Origin: Pectobacterium cacticida
GTDB taxonomy: Bacteria > Pseudomonadota > Gammaproteobacteria > Enterobacterales > Enterobacteriaceae
Assembly: GCF_036885195.1 (NCBI RefSeq)
Contig: NZ_CP133656.1
Span: 2,418,001 to 2,482,000, forward strand
Direction: 5' to 3'
DNA length: 64,000 nt
Both the position numbers and the translations under genes were made by a program. This document shows, in pieces, positions 53,833-63,264 of the stretch (the first letter of the stretch is position 1; every line of letters begins with the position of its first letter). The notes under the pieces are model-generated. The model saw only the letters and a program-made list of their open reading frames with translations, was not told where the DNA came from and searched no databases.

Positions 53833-55023
53833 ATGGAAAACGAGAGAAACAAAAAAATGCTTCGAAAGCTGCGTGCCTGGCTTTTATCACTCCTTACACC
53901 TGCGTTGGCGTCCACTATTATTGCTACGTTTTTTATATGGGCTCATCTGGCGCGCATAGGGCAGTCAGGACTTTTTTTTGATAGTGTTTCTTTTTCATCG
54001 CTGTTCAGTTATCTGATGGTGTTCGCCTGCTTAAGCATGCTGCTCTTTTGCATAGTGTTATTTATGCCCTCATTACTGACAGGGCTCTTTATTTCCAACA
54101 ATCAGGAGGAAATCAGGCTGCGGGATGAGCTGACAGAAAATAATATCAGAATTGTCCTGCTGACCTCGCTATTGTCAGTGCTAATATTTTTTGGCTATTT
54201 TTTTCTGTCGCTCCACACCGGCAAAGAAGAAATACAGAATGTGTATATTCAGTTGGGTACTATCTGGCTGAGCAGTTTTGTGTTTTCGCTGTGGTTCAAC
54301 GTTCGTATTACCTGCAGAAAGATTAGCGGAGAGGATAAGTGGAAGAAGGTTAGGTTGGTTCTTTTCATGCATCTGTTACAGCCAGCACTTTTCGCTCTGG
54401 CAGCCTGTGTTTATATTTTTCCTCTTGAGTTGTTTCTTCGTACGCTGGAATTTCCGGAAGGAACAAGTAACACCCGGCAAGCGTTAACTGTTATAGCCTT
54501 ATCCATATTTCTGATTATCTTTTCACTTATTCCCGGGGTTGTTTTTCTCAGATTAAGAGCCCGCACCAGCTTGTTGCGTCAGATGATGGTCACCGGAGGA
54601 ATTATGGGAGGAATACTATTCATCATTTGTTTATTTGTGCATATGGTACCAGCTCTGATACTGACTATGTTTCTCAGGACGTCAGGAGTAATGGACTTGC
54701 GTCCTTATGTTTATGGCGTACCCACGGCCGCCTATCCTGCTGAATATTTCAAGGACTCAGCCTGGCAGAATGTACGCTCCTCTGATGGTAAATATTATTT
54801 ACTTAAGGCAGTGAAAATGTATTCACTTGGGGATATACGCCTTATCTGCCCACTAAATGTCATTCAATCATACAAAGACAGCCTTAGTTACCAGGTGTTA
54901 GATAACGACTATGATGACAATGTTCGAGCCAAACTTCAGGATGCGGTTTCTCTATGTCGTAGGGTAAAGGGTCAGGAACTGCTGACACTTGAAAAATTAC
55001 CACAAGTGGAAACCACAAAATAG
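53833..55023 (+). CDS. Polytopic inner-membrane protein, unknown (immunity-like)
   Basis: 396 aa with about seven membrane helices (for example LLSLLTPALASTIIATFFIW, YLMVFACLSMLLFCIVLFM, IRIVLLTSLLSVLIFFGYFF, ALFALAACVYIFPLELFL, IFLIIFSLIPGVVFLRL, IMGGILFIICLFVHMVPALIL) and a soluble C-terminal domain of about 100 residues (SSDGKYYLLKAVKMYSLGD). Not recognised. Similar multi-helix proteins guard against T6SS effectors that attack the membrane. The IS remnant 190 bp upstream may have removed a partner gene. ATG at 53833; weak ribosome site. Confidence 0.7.
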   Translation: MENERNKKMLRKLRAWLLSLLTPALASTIIATFFIWAHLARIGQSGLFFDSVSFSSLFSYLMVFACLSMLLFCIVLFMPSLLTGLFISNNQEEIRLRDELTENNIRIVLLTSLLSVLIFFGYFFLSLHTGKEEIQNVYIQLGTIWLSSFVFSLWFNVRITCRKISGEDKWKKVRLVLFMHLLQPALFALAACVYIFPLELFLRTLEFPEGTSNTRQALTVIALSIFLIIFSLIPGVVFLRLRARTSLLRQMMVTGGIMGGILFIICLFVHMVPALILTMFLRTSGVMDLRPYVYGVPTAAYPAEYFKDSAWQNVRSSDGKYYLLKAVKMYSLGDIRLICPLNVIQSYKDSLSYQVLDNDYDDNVRAKLQDAVSLCRRVKGQELLTLEKLPQVETTK

Positions 55024-55229
55024 ACAACAATAAATGGAAAGGGAATTCAGGTTTAGCTTGTTTATTAGCTGGTTATTCGCAAAGATGATATCTGTCAGAT
55101 AAATCATTTTTGAAACGCTCTCAGGATTTTCGCAGCGAGGTTATCTTTGGTTGATTTATCGACAAAGTGGGATCCCGCCCTGTGTGCAGGTTAGTCCCAA
55201 TAGTAAAATTCAACATCAATACAGATAGT

Positions 55230-55751
55230 TTATTTTTCTGGAAGAGTCATATCCCCATCACCAATCGTCTTTTGCATGATAACCGTATCAACCCAACGTC
55301 CGTGTTTAAAACCGACTGATTTCAACGTTCCTGTAAGCTCAAAACCGAGAGCGCGATGGAGTGCAATAGAACCAAGATTTTCACTATTACCAATAACGGC
55401 AACTAACTGACGAAATCCGGCCTCTTCTGCTTGTTGAATAGCTTCGGTGAGCAATGCTTTCCCGATACCCTTTCCCAGTTGTTGTGGATGAATGTAGATC
55501 GAATCCTCAAGTGTGAAACGATAAGCATAGCGAGTATGATATAGAGCAAGGAAGCAATAGCCCGCAACAACGCCATCGATTTCCGCGACAAGCCACGGCG
55601 TACCAGAATCTTGGAATTTAGCCATCCGTTTTTTCATCTGTTCAATTGTAGGAGGGATCGTTTCAAACGTAGCAATACCATTCACAACGTGCCACGCATA
55701 GATTTTTTGAATATCAGGAATATGTTCAGGGCTGACTGTGATGATCTTCAT
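55230..55751 (-). CDS. GNAT N-acetyltransferase (phosphinothricin acetyltransferase-like)
   Basis: 173 aa, cytoplasmic. MKIITVSPEHIPDIQKIYAWHV start, TFETIPPT, WLVAEIDGVVAGYCF, then the acetyl-CoA loop QLGKGIGKALL and LHRALGFELTGTLKSVGFKHGRWVD. The pattern is that of the PAT/MddA (YncA) subfamily, which acetylates phosphinothricin, methionine sulfone or related amino-acid analogues. Monocistronic in the AT-rich island, with ribosome site AAGGAG 7 nt upstream. Confidence 0.88.
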   Translation of the reverse strand: MKIITVSPEHIPDIQKIYAWHVVNGIATFETIPPTIEQMKKRMAKFQDSGTPWLVAEIDGVVAGYCFLALYHTRYAYRFTLEDSIYIHPQQLGKGIGKALLTEAIQQAEEAGFRQLVAVIGNSENLGSIALHRALGFELTGTLKSVGFKHGRWVDTVIMQKTIGDGDMTLPEK

Positions 55752-55832
55752 AAGTGCTCCTTTTCTCTATATTTACCGTATTTTTTGATTCTTTTATTAA
55801 ATACTATTTAATAGTCTAAAAATGGAATAAAA

Positions 55833-56552
55833 TTAATTAATTTTTATTTCATAAACCTCTCTGTTTGTCTTTTTGAAAATATCATTGTAAAGCTCTACAA
55901 GTTTTTCTTTATCAACTGGTTTATCGTTAATCCATTCTATCTCGCCACGCATGTAAAAGCCCTCTATGGCTCTTTCAACAGCTTCCTGATCTAAGTTTTT
56001 TTCATTAGCAATAATGGTTAATCCTAAACCATATGCGTAGTCCTTGTATATTTCATATCGTTCATAAATATCAAACATACCGTTTTTAATATTTTGTTCT
56101 TTTTGATAATTGATCTCTTCGTAATAGGTTCGTCCTGAAGATTCTACTTTCCTATTTTGCTCCTTAAACACTTGCTTATGAACAAAAATTTTTCCTTTTT
56201 TATCAAAAATAGGGATAGTTTCGGGATTCAAAATTATCGTGATACTCTTCTTTTGTTAACCCTTTCCTGGCATCTTCAAAAGCTTGATGTTTTGCTTTAT
56301 CATCCAAGTCCTGTAAACAAGTGATGATAGTCGCATTCCATAATATAGATGGATCCTTTTTACTTGAGAAATAAGCATCTACCCAATGGCGAGTGCTTTT
56401 ATTTCCTTCATTTTTATCTATAGTATTAAAATAGACATCACTCAAAAACTTTCCACCGTACTCTTTTTTTCGTTACGAATTTTATTCTTCAAGTCGATAA
56501 CAAGACGTCTTCTTTTTCTTCTGGATAAGTGACAAAACAATTTTTTCTTCAT
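55833..56552 (-). pseudogene. Frameshifted gene of unknown function
   Basis: Three minus-strand frames chain into one protein of about 235 residues. Frame 1 starts at 56552 (MKKKLFCHLSRRKRRR) and breaks in a 7-base homopolymer (56464-56470). Frame 2 continues EYGGKFLSDVYFNTIDKNEGN to EEYHDNFE and stops at 56203. Frame 3 overlaps it from 56231 with PIFDKKGKIFVHKQVFK and ends REVYEIKIN at 55833. Neither later frame has an ATG (both start TTG). The simplest reading is one gene with two frameshifts; the alternative is three overlapping small genes. Lys/Glu/Tyr-rich, soluble, unrecognised. Confidence 0.65.
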
Positions 56553-56948
56553 ATAACATCCTAATGATTATATAAAATTTTAGGCTATTATTTACATTTC
56601 TCAATGTCAATTAATTTAAAACCTTAATACTCTATTTTATTTCCAAGCACTTGCTGAGCATGATCTCACTCTTGTTACGAACAAGAACTGATTTAAGGTT
56701 CTTCCTACATCGCTGACCCGTTCACCCCGATGAAGCATCAGCATGGCCGTGAGTCTGCGGGCATGATTTTTATCGCGCGTTTTATGAATAGCTTTCTGCA
56801 TCAGGCGTCGTCCGCCGCGGGGTATTGGTGCTATGATCGATATCGCTCAGTCCGGTTGGTGATTTTGGTTGGTTTGGCGATTGATCCGATCGCACAATCC
56901 GGGCTGAGTTCCTTTTACGTGATCTATTATTCCGCGCAGCTATTTAAC
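56553..56948. other. Border region, AT-rich island to GC-rich cassette
   Basis: About 395 bp. Base composition rises from very AT-rich to GC-rich near 56700. An open frame from 56730 runs into the lipoprotein gene but has no signal or ribosome support before 56949. Confidence 0.5.
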
Positions 56949-57095
56949 ATGAAGAAACTACTCATTGCGGCGATGATTATTCTGCCTCTTTCCGCTTGCA
57001 CCACACACGGCAACAAATCCCTTAAAAACGAATCCCAACAAACCGTACCGGCATACTGCGAATCCCGGTGTGCTTATTGCTGCGTACCCAATTAA
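56949..57095 (+). pseudogene. Truncated small lipoprotein gene
   Basis: Starts as a typical lipoprotein: MKKLLIAAMIILPLSAC with lipobox LSAC (Cys17), then THGNKSLKNESQQTV. From about residue 34 the sequence (PAYCESRCAYCCVPN) is antisense to the P450 gene and not lipoprotein-like. The first half resembles SmpA/BamE-like phage or island lipoproteins as I remember them. The gene was cut when the P450 cassette was joined, at about 57045-57050. Confidence 0.65.
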
Positions 57096-58305
57096 CATCG
57101 CTATCCAGCCTGAAGCCATCCACCCGTTCCAGCAGGTGGTGCAAAATAACACGCATTTCCAGCCTCGCCAGCTGGGCGCCAAGACAGCTATGTCCCCCGC
57201 CGCCAAATGCCATATGCAGATTTTTCTGGCGGCCAATGTCGAACGCAAAAGGTTGCTCATAATAAGCATCATCCCGGTTGGCCGACGCCCACCATAACGT
57301 GACTTTCTCCCCTCGGCGAATCAGCCGATCGCCGATGATCACATCGCGCGTTGCCGTACGACGATTATAGGGGGTCGGTGAAGTCCAACGCAGTATTTCG
57401 TCGAGCGCTGAATTCATCAGCCCCCGGTCCTGTTGCAGGCGCAGCCACTGCTCCGGATGATGAATAAATGCCAGAATACCGCCGGCAATGGCGTTACGCG
57501 TGGTTTCCAGCCCCGCCACCATGACCACGCTGAACACCATCAACTGTTCCAGCGGCGTCAGTTTTCCCAGCCCTTTGGGTAGCTCGCCTGTCACCGCCAG
57601 CGACACAATATCGCTGCCGGGGTTCTGGCGTTTTTCTTCGACGAACTTATGTCCGTAGGCCATAAAGTTCTGCATTCCCTGCTGGCTACTGATGCTGGTT
57701 TCCCCCAACTGACGGTCCGAATAGTCGAGCACGGCGTTAATCCACGCAAAAATCTGATGGCGATCGTCGTGTGGGATACCGACTAAACTGGCGATAGCAA
57801 ACAGCGGAAGCTCTGCCGCGATGGCCGAGACGAAATCGACACGTTCCTGCTGGAGCGCGGCCTGTACGGCTTCTCCTGCTGCGGCAAACAGAATATCCTC
57901 CATCGCCGCTACGCGCGCATTGGTGATGGCTGGACCAATCAATCTGCGCAGCGCCTTATGGCGCGGATCGTCCATCATATTGATTACCGATCCCGGCCCC
58001 ATTTCTCGCGGCAAATCCTCAATCATGGTGCCCCCACCCTGCCGATCGCCGCCGCCGGCGGAGGAGAAGGTGTCGATGTCCTTCGCGATGGCCGCAATGT
58101 CGTGATAGCGCGTAAACACCCAAAACCCTTCGCCATCGGGCGTTAGCGCCGTTCGAGGATGGAACAGTGCCCCGTGGTGGCGACGCAGGTCGGTGAATAC
58201 CTGATGTGGAAATCCTTGACTAAACAGGTCCAGATTAGTCAGATCCACGCCAGGCAGCGGCCAATACTGCGCGGCCTGTTCACTATTGATCATCGCTTCG
58301 GACAT
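57022..58305 (-). CDS. Cytochrome P450
   Basis: Soluble bacterial P450 monooxygenase (427 aa, normal length). Haem-binding FGGGGHSCLGAQLARLE with ligand Cys374; ExxR pair Glu303-Arg306 (LDEILRW); I-helix oxygen site AGLETTR at 264-270. It lacks a membrane anchor, so it uses a ferredoxin partner that is not seen here. Last gene of the ABC operon, 15 nt after the second ABC gene, with GGGGAGG 5 nt before the ATG. In such a setting it probably tailors, or breaks down, a small molecule handled by the transporters. Its 3' end overlaps the lipoprotein remnant on the other strand. Confidence 0.9.
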   Translation of the reverse strand: MSEAMINSEQAAQYWPLPGVDLTNLDLFSQGFPHQVFTDLRRHHGALFHPRTALTPDGEGFWVFTRYHDIAAIAKDIDTFSSAGGGDRQGGGTMIEDLPREMGPGSVINMMDDPRHKALRRLIGPAITNARVAAMEDILFAAAGEAVQAALQQERVDFVSAIAAELPLFAIASLVGIPHDDRHQIFAWINAVLDYSDRQLGETSISSQQGMQNFMAYGHKFVEEKRQNPGSDIVSLAVTGELPKGLGKLTPLEQLMVFSVVMVAGLETTRNAIAGGILAFIHHPEQWLRLQQDRGLMNSALDEILRWTSPTPYNRRTATRDVIIGDRLIRRGEKVTLWWASANRDDAYYEQPFAFDIGRQKNLHMAFGGGGHSCLGAQLARLEMRVILHHLLERVDGFRLDSDVNWVRSNKHTGIRSMPVRFVGIRF

Positions 58306-58320
58306 CGTTACCTCCCCGAT

Positions 58321-60057
58321 TTATTGCAGACGCCAGCCTTCAGCACGGTTACGCGCCTGCCAGAAATCGGCATAGCGACCGCCTGCGGCCAGTAATTGCT
58401 GATGGTTGCCCTGTTCGATAATGTGCTGCCGATCCAGCACCAGAATCTGGTCAGCGTTTTGGATGGTCGAAAGCTGATGAGCAATGACCAGCAACGTACA
58501 ACGATGGTGCAGAGACTGTAACCCGGCGGCAATCGCGGACTGATTCTCTGCATCAAGAGCGCCAGTGGCCTCATCCAGTAGCAATATCGGCGCGTTTTTC
58601 AACAACGCGCGCGCGATGGCGACACGCTGGCGTTCTCCGCCAGAAAGCAGGCCGCCGCCCTCGCCAACCTGACTTTGCCAGCCATCCGGTAGACGTTGCA
58701 GTAACTCGTCCAGCCGCGCCAGCCTGACCACCTGCGCAATTTCCTGCGCATCGGCGTGCGGATTGCCAATCAATACGTTTTCCCACAGGGTGCCACTGAA
58801 TAGATAATTGTCCTGAAAGACTAGCGAGATTAGTGACATATGCTCGCGACTGCTTAACTGACGCAGATCGGTGCCCCCCAACGTAATACTGCCGCTGTCG
58901 GGATCGAAGAAGCGCGCGATCAAACGCATAAGGGTGGTTTTACCGGCGCCAGAGAGGCCCACCAGCGCCGTGGTGGTGTTGGCGGGCAGCGTAACCGACA
59001 CATTTTTCAAGATGGGACGCTCGGGTTGATAGCCAAAGGTCACGTCATGGAGCTGAATACTGGGCTCGCCGCTGTATGGCTGCGGATCGTCGGCCTGTGG
59101 CAACGGTTGCTCAGCCAGTACCCGCTCCACCGCATCCATTTGGGCAGAGGCCATACGGATCCCGGCACCATAGGCAGCCACTTCGGAAAGGGGATCAATC
59201 ACCCGGTTAATCAGCACCAGCAGCGCCAGCAGCGTGACCAATTGTTGCGGATCGTTATCGGCCAGCCCCAGCCAGGCAACACTGGCCATCAACGTCAGAA
59301 AACTGAGCTGCGCCAGCCAGGAGTTCGTCAGTAACGGCGGCAGCACCAGCCACAGTTGGCGTCTACTGGCCCGATTTTGTGCCACTAAGGCCGCATCAAA
59401 ATTGGCATGCCCTTGTTCGCCGCAGCCGTGAGTGCGCAACACCATTTGGTTCTGCGCAAACTCAAGCATACGTTCGCTGGCTTCTGCCGTGGCATGATGA
59501 ACGGCTTCGTCCGCGGCGCGCCCCAGCCTGCCCGCCCACCAGTATACCAGCGCCACCAGCGGAAAAATCACCAGCGCGATCAGCGCGATACGCCAGTCGA
59601 AGAAAAAGGTAATCGCCACCACCACCAGCGGCGTCAAGGTGGCGCGCATTAACGGGCTTAACTGATGGGCGGGCAGCCCCAGGATTTCCATCACCCCCTG
59701 ACTGAGCAGCACGCCAAGCTGGCTGGTATTGGCGGGACTGAACCAGCCCAGCGGCAGCGTCACCACATGGTCGCCAATGCGGTGACGTAAGGTATTCAAT
59801 AGCGCGATGGCTACCTTGAAGCCGCCCAACGAGGCAACGTAGTTAAGATACCAGGCGAGCAACGTAGCCAGCGTGAGCGGCAACAACCACCATGTCGCCT
59901 GGGTGATATCATCTTGCAATAGCGCCTTGACGATCGGCACAACCATCGCAAAAGCCATCCCCTGCACCAGGCAGAAAAGCACCATCAGGATCAGGTAATG
60001 TTGCAGAACCCTGGCGTTATCTTTGCCCAGCAGTAACGAGAGACGGGTCAGCAGCAT
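58321..60057 (-). CDS. ABC exporter-fold half-transporter (IrtB/YbtQ-like), second of a pair
   Basis: 578 aa, six-helix membrane domain fused to an ATPase. Walker A GLSGAGKTT, Q-loop SLVFQDNYLFSGTLWENV, signature LSGGERQRVAIARALL, Walker B ILLLDEATGALDAEN and H-loop LVIAHQLSTI. This fold includes the siderophore pair YbtP/YbtQ and IrtA/IrtB, which import iron chelates despite the exporter fold. Start 60057 (MLLTRLS) has AAGGAGG 5 nt upstream and overlaps the previous gene by 10 nt. With its partner it should form one heterodimer. Confidence 0.85.
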   Translation of the reverse strand: MLLTRLSLLLGKDNARVLQHYLILMVLFCLVQGMAFAMVVPIVKALLQDDITQATWWLLPLTLATLLAWYLNYVASLGGFKVAIALLNTLRHRIGDHVVTLPLGWFSPANTSQLGVLLSQGVMEILGLPAHQLSPLMRATLTPLVVVAITFFFDWRIALIALVIFPLVALVYWWAGRLGRAADEAVHHATAEASERMLEFAQNQMVLRTHGCGEQGHANFDAALVAQNRASRRQLWLVLPPLLTNSWLAQLSFLTLMASVAWLGLADNDPQQLVTLLALLVLINRVIDPLSEVAAYGAGIRMASAQMDAVERVLAEQPLPQADDPQPYSGEPSIQLHDVTFGYQPERPILKNVSVTLPANTTTALVGLSGAGKTTLMRLIARFFDPDSGSITLGGTDLRQLSSREHMSLISLVFQDNYLFSGTLWENVLIGNPHADAQEIAQVVRLARLDELLQRLPDGWQSQVGEGGGLLSGGERQRVAIARALLKNAPILLLDEATGALDAENQSAIAAGLQSLHHRCTLLVIAHQLSTIQNADQILVLDRQHIIEQGNHQQLLAAGGRYADFWQARNRAEGWRLQ

Positions 60058-61811
60058 ACCGCCTCCTTCGATGGTGAGAACTGCGCCTGCCACAGACGGG
60101 CGTACTCCCCTTTGTTAGCCAGCAGTTGGCTATGCGTTCCCTGTTCCACAATACGTCCCTGTGCCAGCACCACGATATTATCGGCGTTAACCACCGTCGC
60201 GAGGCGGTGAGCCACCACCAGCAGCGAGCGATTACCCTGTTGAGAAATGAGCCGGGAGAGCGTGTCCTGAATGGCGGCCTCCGACTCGGCGTCAGCCTGC
60301 GCCGTCGCTTCATCCAGCACCAGCAGCTGCGGCTCCTTGAGCAGCGCTCTGGCAATACTCAGGCGCTGCGCTTCCCCGCCCGACAGGCGGGCATCTTCGC
60401 CATAGATCGACTGATAGCCGCGCGGCAATTGCAGAATGCGTTGATGGATATTGGCTGCCTGCGCCGCGGCAATCACTTGCCGATCGGTGGCCTGCGGATG
60501 ACCCAGAGCAATGTTGTCTCTGATGCTGAGCCGCAGCAGTCGTACCTCCTGAAAGACACAGCCAATCTGACGATAGAGGTGGTCGGTCGCGATATTCGCC
60601 AGATCGACTCCCCCTAGCAGAATCCGGCCGGCGTCGGGTTCGGCAAAGCGTAGGAGTAACTTCGCCAGCGTTGATTTGCCCGCCCCGGAGGCGCCAACCA
60701 GCGCCGTTACCGTACCGGGTTCCAACCTCAGCGATATGTCATGCAGAATCTGGCGATCGGGTCCGTAGCTGAAACTGACGCGATCAAAATACACCTGGTT
60801 GCCCACATTGAGCATCACCTGTTCCGGCTCCTTTTGTTGCGGGATAGCCAGTAACCCGGCCAGGCGGGTAAAAGCCCCCTTCGCCATCTGCAGTGACTGT
60901 GCGCTGTTGCTTAATGTACCAATGGGCACCGAGATCCCCAGCCCCAGCACCGCAAACGGCAGCAGTTGCCAGATATCTATCCAGCCGAAATGAATAAAGG
61001 TGACGCCGCCAACCAGCACCAACAGCAACAAGGTGATCGGCGCGATGATCACCCCTGAGAGACTTTCCGGTTTGATCAGCGGGCGCACCCAGTCGAGAAA
61101 GAAATCGCGGAAGCTGTCTACCGCCCGGCGATATGCCTGATGCGCAACGCCATGCTGGCCGAAGGTTTTCACCACCGGAATGCCCTGGACAAACTCCACC
61201 ACCGAGCGATTGACCTGCTCCAGCTGCTGGCCGTATTCCGCCATTTTGGCCTGACTGGCACGCATAATCTGGCGATAAAGCAGAAAAAAGAATGGTAGCG
61301 GAATCAAGGTAATCAGCGTCATCCGCCAATCGATAAACAGCAGGTAGCCGTAGACGCACAGCAGGGTGGCAACGGCGTTAGCCAGATTCAGATAGGCGTG
61401 CGCCACCAGATGATGAATGGCGGTCACGTCATCCTGCATACCCTGCTTAATTCTGCCGCTGCTGTTAGCGCTGAACCAACTGAGCGGCGCGTGCGCCATA
61501 CGACGCGCTAACCGGCGGCGCAGCCACAGGGAGAACGCATTGTCAGCGAGGTGCGTCGTGAGATCGGCCAGCCCGCGCAACGCCAATCCTCCGCCCAGGC
61601 AGAAAGCGGATATTTTCACGATATGCCAGACCATAGCCTCCCGATCTGCCTGCACGCTCATCAGCACCCGCGCCAGTTCAGTCAGGCCAATTAGCGGGGC
61701 CAACACCAGCGCCGATGAACCCACTTGTAGTACTACCGCCAGTGCAATCCAGCCGCGAATCGGCCGCAATAGTCCTGACTGCCGAGGTTCAGTCTCGCAT
61801 GTTGAAGTCAT
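60048..61811 (-). CDS. ABC exporter-fold half-transporter (IrtA/YbtP-like), first of a pair
   Basis: 587 aa, membrane domain plus ATPase. Walker A GASGAGKST, Q-loop GCVFQEVRLLRLSIRDNI, signature LSGGEAQRLSIARALL, and an unusual D-loop DEATAQADAES in place of DEATSALD. A similar DEATAxAD pattern is found in siderophore-type YbtP/YbtQ relatives (memory). Start 61811 (MTSTCET) has AAGGAG 7 nt upstream. It overlaps the fused ATPase gene by 23 nt. Confidence 0.85.
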   Translation of the reverse strand: MTSTCETEPRQSGLLRPIRGWIALAVVLQVGSSALVLAPLIGLTELARVLMSVQADREAMVWHIVKISAFCLGGGLALRGLADLTTHLADNAFSLWLRRRLARRMAHAPLSWFSANSSGRIKQGMQDDVTAIHHLVAHAYLNLANAVATLLCVYGYLLFIDWRMTLITLIPLPFFFLLYRQIMRASQAKMAEYGQQLEQVNRSVVEFVQGIPVVKTFGQHGVAHQAYRRAVDSFRDFFLDWVRPLIKPESLSGVIIAPITLLLLVLVGGVTFIHFGWIDIWQLLPFAVLGLGISVPIGTLSNSAQSLQMAKGAFTRLAGLLAIPQQKEPEQVMLNVGNQVYFDRVSFSYGPDRQILHDISLRLEPGTVTALVGASGAGKSTLAKLLLRFAEPDAGRILLGGVDLANIATDHLYRQIGCVFQEVRLLRLSIRDNIALGHPQATDRQVIAAAQAANIHQRILQLPRGYQSIYGEDARLSGGEAQRLSIARALLKEPQLLVLDEATAQADAESEAAIQDTLSRLISQQGNRSLLVVAHRLATVVNADNIVVLAQGRIVEQGTHSQLLANKGEYARLWQAQFSPSKEAVCC

Positions 61812-63264
61812 CACAAATCTCCTTGTCAAACACCGCGCCTGAATCAGCGTCATCGCTGCTGAGATGCAGACCTACGGTGCAAATCTGTCTGGCTGCCGGT
61901 AAATCATGGGTAATAAAAAGCACTGCCAGACCCTGCGTCAGTAGCTGACTCAGCAGTTGCAAAATCGTGCGGGTGCTGAGCACATCCAGCGCCGAGGTCA
62001 CTTCATCGCAGATAAGCACGCTCGGCTGACCTGCCAGCGCCCGCGCCAGCGCCACGCGCTGCTGTTCGCCGCCAGAAAGCTCTCGTGGCAAGCGGCGGGC
62101 GTAATCGCCGGGCAGTCCGACCTGGTGCAGCAGCGCGGCCACGCTGCCCGGGTGAGATAATCGGTATCGATCGAGCGCCTGCTGTAGCTGTTGTCCAACA
62201 CTGCGTAACGGGTGCAGCGAATGGGCTGGGTCCTGAGGCACCAGCGCGATGGCGCGCTGCTGTTCGCGAGAGCGCCGGCGCACATCGCTCGCCAGCGGGC
62301 GATCGCCAAGGGTGATAGCGCCCAAATGGGGGGGATTTAGCCCCGCGAGCGATCGTGCGAGGGTGCTTTTGCCAATGCCGGATGGCCCGGTGACCGCAAG
62401 GCACTGCCCCGGATGCAGAGCGAAACTCAGCGCTGGCAACGCGGTCCGGCGCGAATCCCCTGGATGCCAGTGCGCAACCCGCAGCAGTGGCTCACCCTCA
62501 GTGGTTACCGGTCGCGTCCAGGTCACAGGAGACAGCCACGCGCGCAGCAGCGGGCTTTGGGGGGCGACAAAAAGCTGCCGGGTGTCGCCATATTCCAGCT
62601 GCTGCCCGTTATGCAGTACCAGCATCCGTTGCGCTATCTCTGCCACGGCGCTGAGTTGGTGACCGATCAGCAACAGGGCAAAGCGATATTGCCGCTGTAA
62701 CTGACGCAGTTCCGCCATCATCTGCTCACGATGTCGCCGATCTAATCCGGCGAAGGGCTCATCAAGAATGAGGAGTTGCGGGCGCTTCAATAACACCCGA
62801 GCGAGTGCGACCCGACGACGCTGCCCGCCGGAAAGCTGGTGGGGGAAACGTTGCAGGAAAGCGTTATCCTGCGGCAATCCGAGTGAAGCCAGCATCTCGC
62901 TAATGGCGTTGGCATCACCATGATGAAATTCATTAAGCTGACGCCGCACCGACATACCGGGCGTCAGCTCCTGTGCCGGGTCCTGGCCAAGCCAGGCAGT
63001 ATGCCTGAATCTGAGCCGCCGAAGCTGGCGAGGCGTCGCCTGCAATACCTCGCACCCGCAGCAGATAATCTGCCCGCCTGCATGGCGCTGCCCGGAGGTC
63101 AGGTCACCCAACAGCGCGCGCCCAAGGGTACTTTTCCCTGCCCCGCTGCCGCCAATCAGCGCCAGCGAACCACCCGCGGCCAGCTCAAAGTTAATGTCCT
63201 GCAACACCGCATCGCCCCGCGGGTTGCGGATCGTCAGGCCGGAAACCTGCACCACCCAACGCAT
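61789..63264 (-). CDS. Fused double ABC ATPase (DppD-DppF type)
   Basis: 491 aa, two complete nucleotide-binding domains in one chain. Domain 1: GGSGAGKST, LSGGQRRRVALARVLL, LLILDEPFAGLD. Domain 2 (from about 255): GPSGIGKST, VPQDPAHSLHPLRSVG, LSGGEQQRVALARALA, VLICDEVTSALD. The PxHSLxP stretch is typical of oligopeptide/nickel (Dpp/Nik/opine) ATPases. The partner permease precedes it, sharing one base (TGATG). The fold implies import of a peptide-like or metal-chelate substrate. Confidence 0.9.
   Translation of the reverse strand: MRWVVQVSGLTIRNPRGDAVLQDINFELAAGGSLALIGGSGAGKSTLGRALLGDLTSGQRHAGGQIICCGCEVLQATPRQLRRLRFRHTAWLGQDPAQELTPGMSVRRQLNEFHHGDANAISEMLASLGLPQDNAFLQRFPHQLSGGQRRRVALARVLLKRPQLLILDEPFAGLDRRHREQMMAELRQLQRQYRFALLLIGHQLSAVAEIAQRMLVLHNGQQLEYGDTRQLFVAPQSPLLRAWLSPVTWTRPVTTEGEPLLRVAHWHPGDSRRTALPALSFALHPGQCLAVTGPSGIGKSTLARSLAGLNPPHLGAITLGDRPLASDVRRRSREQQRAIALVPQDPAHSLHPLRSVGQQLQQALDRYRLSHPGSVAALLHQVGLPGDYARRLPRELSGGEQQRVALARALAGQPSVLICDEVTSALDVLSTRTILQLLSQLLTQGLAVLFITHDLPAARQICTVGLHLSSDDADSGAVFDKEICDDFNMRD

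Noticed and set aside
45215..57000. Second attachment site for the tRNA-Asn island
   Set aside because: No convincing copy of the tRNA 3' end seen by eye on either strand.
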